Assembly (NCBI GenBank): GCA_035266845.1
Contig: DATFMP010000064.1
Span: 1-21,803, forward strand
Direction of reading: 5' to 3'
Length of the DNA stretch: 21,803 bases
Source: DATFMP01 sp035266845
Lineage (GTDB): Bacteria; SAR324; JACQKK01
Of the stretch, positions 7,075-14,874 are shown in pieces. The notes under the pieces are model-generated. The model saw only the letters and a list, made by a program, of their open reading frames with translations, had not been told where the DNA came from and ran no database searches. Both the position numbers and the translations under genes were made by a program. Positions within the stretch are counted from its first letter, which is position 1. Every line of letters begins with the position of its first letter.

Positions 7075-7827
7075 ATGAGCGAAACAACCCCTACGCTGCG
7101 CCCTCCCCGTCCGCTGTTCGGCACCGAACGCAAAGACAACTGGTGGTTAGGCCCGCTGGCTACGTTCCTGGGCCTGATGCTGTTCGTCGTATACACCACC
7201 TGGGCGGGTCTCGTGGGTGAGCACTACCAGTGGGGCCCCTATCTATCGCCGATGTATTCCCCCCTGTTCACGCCGTCCTGGTGGCCGCTCTCCCCGGCGA
7301 TCCTGATCCTGTGGGCGCCCGGCGGGTTCCGGTTGACGTGCTACTACTACCGCAAGGCCTATTACCGATCGTTCTTCCTGACGCCTCCGGGCTGCGCTGT
7401 GGGCGGCGTGCCCCAGAAGAAGTTCAAGGGTGAGCGCGCGTGGCTTCTGTTCCAGAATCTGCACCGCTACATGCTCCCGTTCGCCATCGCCCTGGTGATC
7501 ATTCTCGGCTGGGACGCCGTTGAGTCGTACATCTGGCCGGATGGCTTCGGGATCGGCGTGGGCACCATCGTGCTGACGCTGAATGCGATCTTCCTGGCCG
7601 CCTTCACCATGGGCTGCAACTCGCTGCGGCACTTGGTGGGGGGCAATGTGGACTGCTACTCCTGCGTGCGCTTCGGGCGCCAACGCTACAAGCTGTGGCA
7701 CCTGGTCACGCGCTTCAACGAGCACCACATGGAGTGGGCGTGGATCAGCCTCTTCTGGGTCGGCTTCTCCGACCTGTACGTCCGCCTCGTCTCCATGGGC
7801 ATCATCACCGACTTCAGGATCATCTAG
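7075..7827 (+). CDS. sdhC: Succinate dehydrogenase membrane subunit, Sdh1 type
   Basis: The 250-residue product is a membrane anchor resembling the Sdh1 anchor of mycobacteria (Rv0249c type). About five membrane segments are visible, near residues 26-46, 72-88, 130-148, 162-182 and 218-240. It does not look like the small SdhC/SdhD pair of E. coli. Between segments four and five lies a Cys/His cluster, C181, H186, C194 and C197, with C107 (PPGC), H130 and H209 also present. Mycobacterial Sdh1 has been reported to hold a Rieske-type [2Fe-2S] cluster in its membrane domain, so this cluster could be the counterpart; that is inference. ATG 7075 is supported by AGAGG about eight bases upstream. 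The stop directly abuts the sdhA start with no gap. Confidence 0.82.
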   Translation: MSETTPTLRPPRPLFGTERKDNWWLGPLATFLGLMLFVVYTTWAGLVGEHYQWGPYLSPMYSPLFTPSWWPLSPAILILWAPGGFRLTCYYYRKAYYRSFFLTPPGCAVGGVPQKKFKGERAWLLFQNLHRYMLPFAIALVIILGWDAVESYIWPDGFGIGVGTIVLTLNAIFLAAFTMGCNSLRHLVGGNVDCYSCVRFGRQRYKLWHLVTRFNEHHMEWAWISLFWVGFSDLYVRLVSMGIITDFRII

Positions 7828-9612
7828 ATGGACCACGAGATTCACGAGCACGACGTTATCGTGATCGGTGCCGGCGGCGCCGGCCTGCGCGCGGCCGTTG
7901 AGGCCTCGAACCAGGGCCTGTCCGTCGGGCTGATCTGCAAATCCCTGCTGGGCAAGGCCCACACCGTGATGGCCGAGGGCGGCATGGCCGCGGCCCTGGG
8001 CAACACGGACAGCCGCGACAACTGGGAGGTGCACTTCCGCGACACCATGCGCGGCGGCAAGATGATGAACAACTGGCGCATGGTCGAGCTGTTCTGCAAG
8101 GAGGCGCCCGACCGCGTCAACGAGTTGGAGGAGTGGGGTGCCCTGTTCGACCGCACCCCCGACGGCCGCATCCTGCAGCGCAACTTCGGCGGACACCGCT
8201 ACCCGCGCTTGGCCCACGTGGGCGACCGCACGGGCCTGGAGATGATCCGCACCCTGCAGAACCATGGCATCCACCAGGGTATCGACGTCTACATGGAGTG
8301 CACCGTGCTGGACCTGCTCAAGGACGGCGAGCGGGTAGCCGGTGCGTTCGCCTACTGGCGCGAGTCGGGGAACTTCGTGGAGTTCCGCGCCAAGGCCGTG
8401 GTGCTGGCCACGGGCGGCATCGGCAAGTGCTACACGGTCACGAGCAACTCCTGGGAATGCACCGGCGATGGCCAGGCGTTGGCCTACCGCGCCGGGGCAG
8501 ACCTGATCGACATGGAGTTCGTGCAGTTCCATCCCACGGGGATGGTCTGGCCGCCCTCCGTGCGCGGCATCCTGGTGACCGAAGGGGTGCGGGGCGAGGG
8601 CGGGATACTGAAGAACAGCGAAGACAAGCGCTTCATGTTCGGCTACGTCCCCGAGATGTTCAAAGGCGAGTACGCGGAGACCATCGACGAGGCCAAGCGC
8701 TGGCTGGCCGGCGACCCCAAGGCGCGCCGCGCGCCCGAACTGCTCACGCGCGACGTCGTGGCCAAGGCCATCCGCTCCGAGCGCCTGGCGGGCCGGGGCA
8801 GCCCGCATGGCGGGGCCTTCCTGGATATCGCCACCCAGCGCAGCGCGGAAGACATCAAGCGCAAGCTGCCGAGCATGTACCACCAGTTCATGCAGCTGGG
8901 GAATCTGGACATCACCAAGGAACCCATGGAGGTCGGCCCGACCGCCCACTACGTGATGGGCGGCGTGCGAGTGGAGGCGGATTCCACGGCCACCACGGTG
9001 CCCGGGCTCTTCGCCGCGGGCGAGGTGGCCGGCGGCCTGCACGGCGGCAACCGGCTGGGTGGCAACTCGCTCACCGACCTGCTGGTCTTCGGCCGGCGCG
9101 CCGGGGCGCATGCGGCCGCCTATGCCAAGGATCTCGCCAACGCGCCCAGCGTCAATCCGGATCAACTGCGCGAAATTGAGCACACGGCCCTGGCACCGTT
9201 CGGCGACGGCGGCACGGAGAACCCGTACGCCGTGATGCAGGACCTGCAAAAGTGCATGGAGACCAACTCGGGCATCGTGCGCGACAAGACCGAGATGGAG
9301 CGGGGCCTGGAGGAACTGGCCCGTCTGCGCGACCGGGTGGGCAAGTTGCGGGTGGAGGGCTCCCGGCATTACAACCCGGGCTGGCACTATACCGCCGACC
9401 TGCGCAACATGCTGATCGTTTCCGAAGCCATCACCCTTTCCGCGCTGCATCGCGAGGAGAGCCGGGGCGGGCACACCCGCGAGGACTATCCGCTTTCGAT
9501 GCCGGAGCTGGAAAAGGTCAACACGGTGGTGCGGGAGCGCAAAGGTGCCATGGAACACGAGCACACGCCGCGCCCGGCCATGCCCGAAGAACTGGAACGT
9601 CTTCTCGCTTAA
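7828..9612 (+). CDS. sdhA: Succinate dehydrogenase/fumarate reductase flavoprotein
   Basis: The 594-residue product is the catalytic subunit that oxidises succinate to fumarate, or runs in reverse. It has an N-terminal Rossmann FAD motif VIGAGGAGLRAA (12-23). The covalent-FAD histidine region reads KAHTVMAEGGMAAALGN, with H45. Substrate-side motifs are FVQFHPTGM, TEGVRGEGG (with the catalytic Arg of the family), TAHYVMGGVRVE and HGGNRLGGNSLTDLLVFG. A C-terminal flavoprotein domain follows. It starts at ATG 7828 immediately after the sdhC stop, and sdhB begins 24 bases after its stop. It is somewhat shorter than the mycobacterial Sdh1 flavoprotein. The direction of the reaction in vivo cannot be told from sequence. 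Confidence 0.93.
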   Translation: MDHEIHEHDVIVIGAGGAGLRAAVEASNQGLSVGLICKSLLGKAHTVMAEGGMAAALGNTDSRDNWEVHFRDTMRGGKMMNNWRMVELFCKEAPDRVNELEEWGALFDRTPDGRILQRNFGGHRYPRLAHVGDRTGLEMIRTLQNHGIHQGIDVYMECTVLDLLKDGERVAGAFAYWRESGNFVEFRAKAVVLATGGIGKCYTVTSNSWECTGDGQALAYRAGADLIDMEFVQFHPTGMVWPPSVRGILVTEGVRGEGGILKNSEDKRFMFGYVPEMFKGEYAETIDEAKRWLAGDPKARRAPELLTRDVVAKAIRSERLAGRGSPHGGAFLDIATQRSAEDIKRKLPSMYHQFMQLGNLDITKEPMEVGPTAHYVMGGVRVEADSTATTVPGLFAAGEVAGGLHGGNRLGGNSLTDLLVFGRRAGAHAAAYAKDLANAPSVNPDQLREIEHTALAPFGDGGTENPYAVMQDLQKCMETNSGIVRDKTEMERGLEELARLRDRVGKLRVEGSRHYNPGWHYTADLRNMLIVSEAITLSALHREESRGGHTREDYPLSMPELEKVNTVVRERKGAMEHEHTPRPAMPEELERLLA

Positions 9613-9636
9613 GCCCTTTCACACGGAGACAGATCC

Positions 9637-10401
9637 TTGACCGACGTGACCTTTCGCGTGTTCCGGGGCACCGCATCCGACGGAGGCTACCAGGAATACA
9701 AGGTGCCCTTGAGTGAGGGCATGGTGGTGCTGGACGCCATTCACCACATCCAGGCGACCCAGGCCAACGACCTGGCTGTGCGCTGGAACTGCAAGGCCGG
9801 CAAGTGCGGCAGCTGCAGCGCGGAGGTGAACGGCAAGCCGCGCCTGATGTGCATGACCCGCATGGACATGCTGGAGTTGGACAAGCCCATCACGATAGAA
9901 CCGGTGCGCCGCTTTCCGGTCATCAAAGACCTGGTGACGGATGTCTCCTGGAACTACGAGATCAACAAGCGCATCAAGCCCTTCAAGCCCAAGCCGCGGG
10001 AGGCGGACGGCACGTACCGCATGCAGCAGTACGATATCGACCGCATCCAGGAATTCCACAAGTGCATCGAGTGCTTCCTGTGCCAGGACGTGTGCCACGT
10101 CATGCGCGACCATCAGCGCAATGACTTCATCGGCCCGCGCTTCCTGATCCGGATGGCCTCGCTGGCCATGCACCCGCTGGATACCGAGAACCGCCTGGGC
10201 GAGCTGAAGGACGCCTTCGGCATCGGCTACTGCAACATCACCAAGTGCTGCACCGAGGTCTGTCCGGAACACATCAAGATCACGGACAACGGGATCATCC
10301 CGCTCAAGGAGCGCGTGGCGGGCAACTTCTACGATCCGCTGGCCTGGATCTGGCGCAAGATTCGCGGCAAGCAGGCCGACCAGCGCGCCAGGGTGCACTA
10401 G
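9637..10401 (+). CDS. sdhB: Succinate dehydrogenase iron-sulfur subunit
   Basis: The 254-residue product carries electrons from the flavoprotein to the membrane domain. The plant-ferredoxin domain holds a [2Fe-2S] site with C52, C57, C60 and C72. The C-terminal ferredoxin domain has C143-x2-C146-x2-C149-x3-C153 and C199, C204 or C205, and C209-P, for the 4Fe-4S and 3Fe-4S clusters. The start is TTG 9637, an uncommon start codon, supported by GGAGA seven bases upstream (9625-9629); no ATG fits as well. Length is normal for the family. It is the last gene of the operon, and a hairpin follows 19 bases after its stop. Confidence 0.92.
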   Translation: MTDVTFRVFRGTASDGGYQEYKVPLSEGMVVLDAIHHIQATQANDLAVRWNCKAGKCGSCSAEVNGKPRLMCMTRMDMLELDKPITIEPVRRFPVIKDLVTDVSWNYEINKRIKPFKPKPREADGTYRMQQYDIDRIQEFHKCIECFLCQDVCHVMRDHQRNDFIGPRFLIRMASLAMHPLDTENRLGELKDAFGIGYCNITKCCTEVCPEHIKITDNGIIPLKERVAGNFYDPLAWIWRKIRGKQADQRARVH

Positions 10402-10419
10402 GCGCGCTCCCGCTAGCCA

Positions 10420-10437
10420 GGGCGGCTGCGGCCGCCC
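10420..10437 (+). terminator. GC hairpin after sdhB, possible terminator
   Basis: A perfect 7-bp stem (GGGCGGC/GCCGCCC) closes a TGCG tetraloop just downstream of the sdhB stop. A second looser stem, CACCCGC (10446-10452) with GCGGGTG (10474-10480), follows. There is no T-run, so it may protect the 3' end of the message rather than terminate it. Confidence 0.35.
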
Positions 10438-10505
10438 GTCCCACCCACCCGCAGGCCACGTTGCCGCCGGCGGGCGGGTGAGCCCCACCTTCACGAAGTC
10501 ACTCG

Positions 10506-11264
10506 ATGCGTCTGCAGGGCCGAACCGCACTGATCACCGGCGCCGGCGGCCCAATGGGCCGGGCTATCGCCGAGCGCTTCGCCGCCGAAGGCGCCGCGCT
10601 GACGCTGGTGGATGTCTCGGCGCGCCGCCTGGACGCCGCCAAAGCCTTCGTGCGCTCTCAGCTTGCGCCGGGCGCGGGATTCTTCGCGCGGCGCTGCGAC
10701 GTCACGGACAGTGCGGCAGTGGCTGCACTGGTGAAAGCGGCGCAGACCGCGCTGGGCCCGCTGCACGTGCTGATCAACGTGGTGGGGGGCATCCGCGGCA
10801 CCATCAATGCCCCGCTGGATGAGATTGACGAGGAGCGCTGGGACGACACCTTCCGCCTCAACCTGAAGGGCACCTACCTGCTCACGCGGGCCCTGGCGCC
10901 CGGCATGCGCGATGCCGGCTGGGGCCGCATCGTGAACATCGCCTCGGTGGACATGGCGGGGGCGCCCGGCCGCTCCGACTACGGCGCTGCGAAGGCCGCC
11001 GTGGTATCGCTTACGCGCAGCCTGGCGGCCGAATACGCACCCACGATCGCCGTGAACTGCATCGCCCCGGGCATCATTCGCACGTCCGCCGTGGAGCGCC
11101 TGCCGCCCGAGACGGTGGAGGGCTTCCGGCAACGGACGCTGCTGGGGCGGCTGGGAGAGCCCGCGGAGATCGCCAACGCCGCGCTCTTCCTGGCTTCGGA
11201 CGAGGCCAGCTACATCACCGGCGAGACGCTCGTCGTCTCCGGCGGCATCCCCGCCCACCTCTAG
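10506..11264 (+). CDS. Short-chain dehydrogenase/reductase
   Basis: The 252-residue product is a classical SDR with a Rossmann fold and NAD(P)-dependent oxidation or reduction of an alcohol or ketone. The catalytic set is present: S147, Y159 and K163 (YGAAK), and the C-terminal 'GETLVVSGG' matches the family. Two motifs are unusual. The glycine-rich loop reads TGAGGPMG, so the second conserved Gly of TGxxxGxG is Pro. The NNAG motif reads NVVGG. An acidic residue after strand two (LVDVS) suggests NAD rather than NADP preference. The substrate cannot be assigned. Only weak ribosome-site sequence precedes ATG 10506. The gene lies 104 bases after sdhB, separated by a hairpin, and is probably transcribed separately. 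Confidence 0.85.
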   Translation: MRLQGRTALITGAGGPMGRAIAERFAAEGAALTLVDVSARRLDAAKAFVRSQLAPGAGFFARRCDVTDSAAVAALVKAAQTALGPLHVLINVVGGIRGTINAPLDEIDEERWDDTFRLNLKGTYLLTRALAPGMRDAGWGRIVNIASVDMAGAPGRSDYGAAKAAVVSLTRSLAAEYAPTIAVNCIAPGIIRTSAVERLPPETVEGFRQRTLLGRLGEPAEIANAALFLASDEASYITGETLVVSGGIPAHL

Positions 11265-11302
11265 TAGAGCGACAAGGCTTGGTCTTCGGATGAGATCGTG
11301 GC

Positions 11303-11439
11303 CCAAGGGGGCGCGGCCCCCCTTGGAACCCCCGCCAGGGAGCAAGCCCCCTGGACCCCGTTTGTGTGGGGTGTAGGGGCCTGTGGCCCCTACCGGAGGG
11401 AGGAGGTACGGAGGAGGGAGGCAGCGCCTTACCTCCTCC
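11303..11439. repeat. Cluster of GC-rich stem-loops (REP/BIME-like)
   Basis: The 311-base gap between the SDR and the beta-barrel gene (11265-11575) contains a run of adjacent hairpins. CCAAGGGGG (11303-11311) pairs with CCCCCTTGG (11318-11326), 9 bp. CCAGGG (11335-11340) pairs with CCCTGG (11349-11354). ACCCC (11355-11359) pairs with GGGGT (11368-11372). GTAGGGGCC (11373-11381) pairs with GGCCCCTAC (11385-11393), 9 bp with a 3-base loop. GGAGGAGGTA (11399-11408) pairs with TACCTCCTCC (11430-11439), 10 bp. This is the pattern of repetitive extragenic palindromes. The rest of the gap shows nothing I can name. Confidence 0.7.
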
Positions 11440-11575
11440 GCAAACCCCAATATTAAGCTTTGGCGCACCTCTAGCGCAGCGCTCGTCTTCGCGTGTGATT
11501 GGCGCTATGCTGCCGCACGACCGGCGGCGTTGCACCACCTCCGCCGCGCCCCCCTCCCTGGACGCTCCCACCGCC

Positions 11576-12160
11576 ATGACTCGTCGAATCTGCCTCGCGC
11601 TCGCCATCGGGCTGTGCCTGGCCGCCAGAGCGCCGGCTGCGCGCGCCCAGACGACCGGTTGGGTGCTCTCGTTGGGGGTGCCGCTCGGGCTGCAATACAC
11701 GCACGATCCGCAGCTTGCCACGCCACCCGGGGCGCGCTTTCCCACCGGCCTGCACGTGACGCTGCTCAGTCCGCTGCACGTGGGCGTGGGGCTGGCAGCC
11801 TACCGCACGCGCTTCGCCGATGCAGCGTTCCCCGCCGCCGGTCGCCGCGTGGACTACCGCCTGGCGGAGGTTTTCGGCGCACTGCCCTTCGACGATGGCT
11901 GGGTGGCCTTGGGGTACGGCATGGGACGTACGACGTTCAGTCCTGTCACGGCCACGGACAGCGGTCTCTCGCAGGACTACCTGGCTTCGGACGTCCAGGA
12001 GTGGTTCGTGCTGGCGGCCTACCACTTCTCGGAGCGCCTCGACGGCGAATTGGGGTTCCACCTGCTGCAGGTGGATGCGCGCCGCACAACCAATGGCGCG
12101 CCGGCCAGCGGGGCCCTGGATGGCCAACTCCTCAGCATTGGCGCCGGCTACCGGTTCTGA
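11576..12160 (+). CDS. Small outer-membrane beta-barrel protein
   Basis: The 194-residue product begins with a clear Sec signal peptide: MTRR, a hydrophobic core, and an Ala-rich cleavage region ending near ARAQ. The mature chain alternates hydrophobic and polar residues with many Gly, Tyr and Trp, for example WVALGYGMGRTTFS and GQLLSIGAGYRF. It ends in Arg-Phe, the terminal aromatic that serves as a BAM insertion signal. Length and pattern fit an 8-strand barrel in the outer membrane. No specific family or ligand is recognised. The ATG at 11576 is chosen because it directly precedes the signal peptide; ATG 11507 would add 23 residues and spoil it. It is convergent with rsgA, with 27 bases between the stops. 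Confidence 0.75.
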   Translation: MTRRICLALAIGLCLAARAPAARAQTTGWVLSLGVPLGLQYTHDPQLATPPGARFPTGLHVTLLSPLHVGVGLAAYRTRFADAAFPAAGRRVDYRLAEVFGALPFDDGWVALGYGMGRTTFSPVTATDSGLSQDYLASDVQEWFVLAAYHFSERLDGELGFHLLQVDARRTTNGAPASGALDGQLLSIGAGYRF

Positions 12161-12187
12161 CCCGAGGGCGCGCAGCACGGCGCCTGA

Positions 12188-13168
12188 TCACGCCGGCGCT
12201 GCCGCCTGCGCGCGCTGAATGGCCTCCTCGAGCAGCTTCAGGTAGCCGCTGTAGCGCGCAGGCTGGATCGCCCCGGCCTCCGCGGCTGCCCGCACGGCGC
12301 ATTTGGGCTCACCCTGGTGCAGGCAATCGGCGAAGCGGCACGTGCCCAGGTATGGCGCGAAATCGGGATAAAGCGTCGCCAACTCGTCGGGCGCCACGCC
12401 GTGCAGCCCGAACTCGCGGATGCCGGGCGAATCGATGGCGAAGCCGCCGGCCTTCAGTGGAACCAGCCGTGCCGTGCTGGTGGTGTGACGTCCGCGATCC
12501 TTGTGGAAGCCCACCTCCCGCACCGCCATGTCCAGGCCCACCAGCAGGTTGAGCAGGCTTGTCTTGCCCACGCCTGAGTGTCCCACGAGCACGGACGTGA
12601 TCCCCTGCAGCGCCGCAGCCAACGGCTCCACCGTTTCGGGCCGGTGCATGTCCGTCCCCAGCACGGGGATGCCCAGCCCAGTGTAAGTTGCTTCCACTGC
12701 AGCGAACTCGCCGCCCGGGTCCAGGTCGAGCTTGGTGATGCAGATCAGCGGGGCAATGCCCGCGCGCCGCGCCACCACCAGGAAGCGGTCCAGCAAGCCC
12801 GGCCGAAGGGGCGGCCGCCGCACGGAAGCAACCACCACCATGCGATCCACATTGGCCGCCAGCACCTGCGGGTCCAGCGGTCGGTTGGCGCGCTTGCGGT
12901 CCGCCACCGCGCGGGTCAGTTCACTGGTACGCGGATGGATCGTCGTCACGGCCCCGCCCCCGTCAGGGGTGGGCAGCCAGTTCACGCGATCGCCCACCAC
13001 AGGCGTGGCCCGCTCCTTGAGCCTTCCCCGCAGCGCGCAGACGATCTCCTGACCGTCGCTCCACACCAGACAGCGGTCCGCGAACATGGCGGCGATGCGC
13101 CCGGCGCGTTCGCCGTCGGGGCGGAACTCCCCGCCATTCCCCTGGAGCTCTTCGGATGATGCACTCAT
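12188..13168 (-). CDS. rsgA: Ribosome small-subunit GTPase RsgA
   Basis: RsgA is a circularly permuted GTPase that checks late 30S ribosome assembly. The 326-residue product has an N-terminal OB-fold region (about 22-90). The permuted G motifs follow: G4 as TKLD (145-148), G1 as GHSGVGKT (196-203), and G3 as DSPG (246-249) preceding REFGL. The C-terminal zinc site is C277, C282, H284 and C290 in the usual CxxxxCxHxxxxxC spacing. G4 has Thr in place of the usual Asn. I chose ATG 13168; the only purine-rich motif, AGAGG, sits one base from it inside a perfect dyad. An upstream TTG near 13192 is therefore possible. Divergent from the TauE-type permease. Confidence 0.92.
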   Translation of the reverse strand: MSASSEELQGNGGEFRPDGERAGRIAAMFADRCLVWSDGQEIVCALRGRLKERATPVVGDRVNWLPTPDGGGAVTTIHPRTSELTRAVADRKRANRPLDPQVLAANVDRMVVVASVRRPPLRPGLLDRFLVVARRAGIAPLICITKLDLDPGGEFAAVEATYTGLGIPVLGTDMHRPETVEPLAAALQGITSVLVGHSGVGKTSLLNLLVGLDMAVREVGFHKDRGRHTTSTARLVPLKAGGFAIDSPGIREFGLHGVAPDELATLYPDFAPYLGTCRFADCLHQGEPKCAVRAAAEAGAIQPARYSGYLKLLEEAIQRAQAAAPA

Positions 13169-13169
13169 G

Positions 13170-13184
13170 CCTCTACTGTAGAGG
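13170..13184. promoter_or_regulatory. Perfect dyad at the rsgA start
   Basis: CCTCTAC (13170-13176) and GTAGAGG (13178-13184) form a perfect 7-bp inverted repeat around one base. It begins one base upstream of the rsgA ATG and covers the region where its ribosome site should be. It could be an operator or an RNA hairpin masking initiation; both are inference. Confidence 0.4.
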
Positions 13185-13381
13185 TCGCCCAAGGCCCCGA
13201 CAAGCCACGCGGCGGTCTCAGCGCACGCGGCCCGACCGGTCGCCCGGCGCAGTTGTGCTGGCACGGCGCCCGTGCTGTGATATCGCAGACAGCCCGCCCA
13301 TACATGCATCCGCCGCGGCTTGCCGCGCAGGAGGTGACCCTGGGCCACTCCCAACGCCGCACCGCTCTTGAGCTAGCCGCC

Positions 13382-14203
13382 ATGACCGATTCCGACGCCT
13401 CGCAGACTGCTTCTTCATCGCCGACAAGCCCGCCCAGCCACGCGGGCCTGCGTTCGGCGGGCATCGGCTTCGGCGCGGGCCTGCTCAACGGGCTGCTGGG
13501 CATTGGTGGGGGCATCCTGCTCGTACCGGGGATGATCTTCCTGCGGGGTGCCACGCCTCGGCAGGCCGTGTCGACGTCGTTGGGAACTGTGTTGTGCCTG
13601 TCCAGCATGGCGCTGGTGGTGCACCTGGCCATCTCAGGGCTGTACTTCAGCCTGCTGGGCAGCGGCCTGCTGCTGGCCGCGGGCATTGTGGGCTCGCAGG
13701 TGGGCGGCTACCTGCTCAACCGCGTGCCGCAGCGCTGGATCCTCTACCTCTTCGCGGCCTTCACCTTCGTCGCGTCCACCAACCTGATCCTGCAGGGCCT
13801 GGGCTTCTACGGCCACATGCACGCGGCTGCCGAGGCCCCGTCGCTCTGGAGCTACCCGACTGTCGGCGTGGTCTCGGGCCTGTTCTCGGGCATCCTGGGC
13901 ATCGGTGGCGGAGGCATGGTGGTGCTCATCTTCTCCGCGTTCTTTCACACGCCCATCCTGGGTGGCGTCCCCCTGGCGCTGGCGGTCAATGTGGTCAATG
14001 CCAGTTCGGGCGTCATCGCCCAGCGCGGCAAGGGCCACACGCTCTGGCGCGAGGTGGTGCGGCTCGTGCCCAGCGCAGTGGTAGGCATCGGGGTGGGGGT
14101 GGGGCTGGCCGTGGTCATGCCCGCCAACCTGCTCAGGCTGCTCTTCGCAATCTTCTTCCTGTACATGGGCAGCCGACTCTTTCTCCGCGGCATCAAGTCA
14201 TGA
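13382..14203 (+). CDS. TauE/SafE-family membrane transporter
   Basis: The 273-residue product is an integral membrane protein of the TauE/SafE (DUF81) family, commonly annotated as sulfite or small organic anion exporters. It shows the family's internal duplication: GAGLLNGLLGIGGGILLVPG near residues 31-50 and SGLFSGILGIGGGGMVV near 165-181. About eight hydrophobic segments are visible. A Ser/Pro-rich cytosolic N-terminus of about 22 residues precedes the first. ATG 13382 is the likely start; the ribosome site is weak. The ligand is not readable from sequence, and no sulfur-metabolism gene is adjacent. It is divergent from rsgA across 213 bases and is the last gene before the region with the AT-rich core. 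Confidence 0.88.
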   Translation: MTDSDASQTASSSPTSPPSHAGLRSAGIGFGAGLLNGLLGIGGGILLVPGMIFLRGATPRQAVSTSLGTVLCLSSMALVVHLAISGLYFSLLGSGLLLAAGIVGSQVGGYLLNRVPQRWILYLFAAFTFVASTNLILQGLGFYGHMHAAAEAPSLWSYPTVGVVSGLFSGILGIGGGGMVVLIFSAFFHTPILGGVPLALAVNVVNASSGVIAQRGKGHTLWREVVRLVPSAVVGIGVGVGLAVVMPANLLRLLFAIFFLYMGSRLFLRGIKS

Positions 14204-14874
14204 AAGCCCGTCTGGCGGGTGCGTCGCAATGAAACGGTGCGCCACATAAAAAATATGTACAGCGGTCGAACGCTCCCAAAGGCGACGGTGGTACGGGCCC
14301 CGAACTCACGGGCCTCTGGTTACAGCTTCCCGCACAACCTGGAGACGGGTTGCCGCCACAGGTACCACCCGAACAAAATCATCGCAATATCAATATACTG
14401 CGAGTAACTCGCTGATTTGTAATGCGCCGGTTCATAAAATGAATGAATTGTGTTTTTCAGAATAATATTCTTCAATCAAATTGAGGCGTGAGAACAGCGA
14501 GTAAGCGAATTTACAGGCGACGCCGCATTTTTTCGTTGGAAATGCCCGGCCATTATGATTGGTTACCGACAATGGAGATCGCGCAAACGGGTGAGACCAG
14601 ACCCTCGCGATTTGACGCGCCAGCAAGGGATTTGCGCGCGTCACCCACGCCGGATCTCCAAGTAGTTTCGTTCCATTTTCTGCCACGGTTGAAGGAAAAA
14701 AGTGGCGTGACTTGGCGTGGGTTCCGCTTCGATCGACCAATGCCGGCTCGGGGGAAGCAGCGTCGCTGCGCGGGCCCTGGGTTGATCGAAGTTCTGCCCT
14801 GATAGCGTCATCAGATTAGCCCATCTGCGGCTTATCGCGTTTGTTCAACGCCTTCGGATACGTGTGTCCAAACG
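14204..14874. other. Non-coding region with AT-rich core between permease and Rep-like ORF
   Basis: This 671-base region differs from the rest of the window; in 14401-14480 I count 26 G/C of 80. It contains two short perfect dyads around a single A: GCGAGT/ACTCGC (14400-14412) and AGAATA/TATTCT (14459-14471). The octamer GCGAGTAA recurs (14400-14407, 14497-14504). Three degenerate GATTTG...GCGC motifs occur at 14414, 14609 and 14629. The remains of a minus-strand gene lie inside it. No tRNA, integrase or exact terminal repeats were seen. The base composition suggests acquired or decaying DNA. Confidence 0.6.
14320..14740 (-). pseudogene. Decayed minus-strand gene, frameshifted by a 4-bp duplication
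   Basis: On the minus strand one frame runs from about 14740 and ends SRLNLIEEYYSEKHNSF, then stops at 14432. A second frame continues without a break from HSFYEP through a hydrophobic YIDIAMILFGWYLW to a TAA at 14320-14322. The switch falls at a tandem GAATGAAT (plus strand 14441-14448). Removing one 4-base copy joins the two frames at NSF/YEP and gives one reading frame. That points to slipped-strand frameshift of a formerly intact gene whose C-terminus had one membrane-like segment. The N-terminal limit is uncertain; the first 60 codons have little protein character. I do not recognise the family. Confidence 0.4.

Noticed and set aside
7243..9564. 773-codon open frame antisense to sdhC and sdhA
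   Set aside because: It mirrors a well-supported operon in GC-rich DNA; the peptide is His/Arg/Gly/Ala/Val-rich without recognisable motifs.
14204..14400. tRNA or attachment site at the edge of the AT-rich region
   Set aside because: No cloverleaf, T-arm consensus or matching direct repeat flanking the region was found.
14488..14802. Plus-strand 104-codon frame in the AT-rich region
   Set aside because: No ribosome site, basic low-information peptide, and it overlaps the better-supported minus-strand gene remnant.
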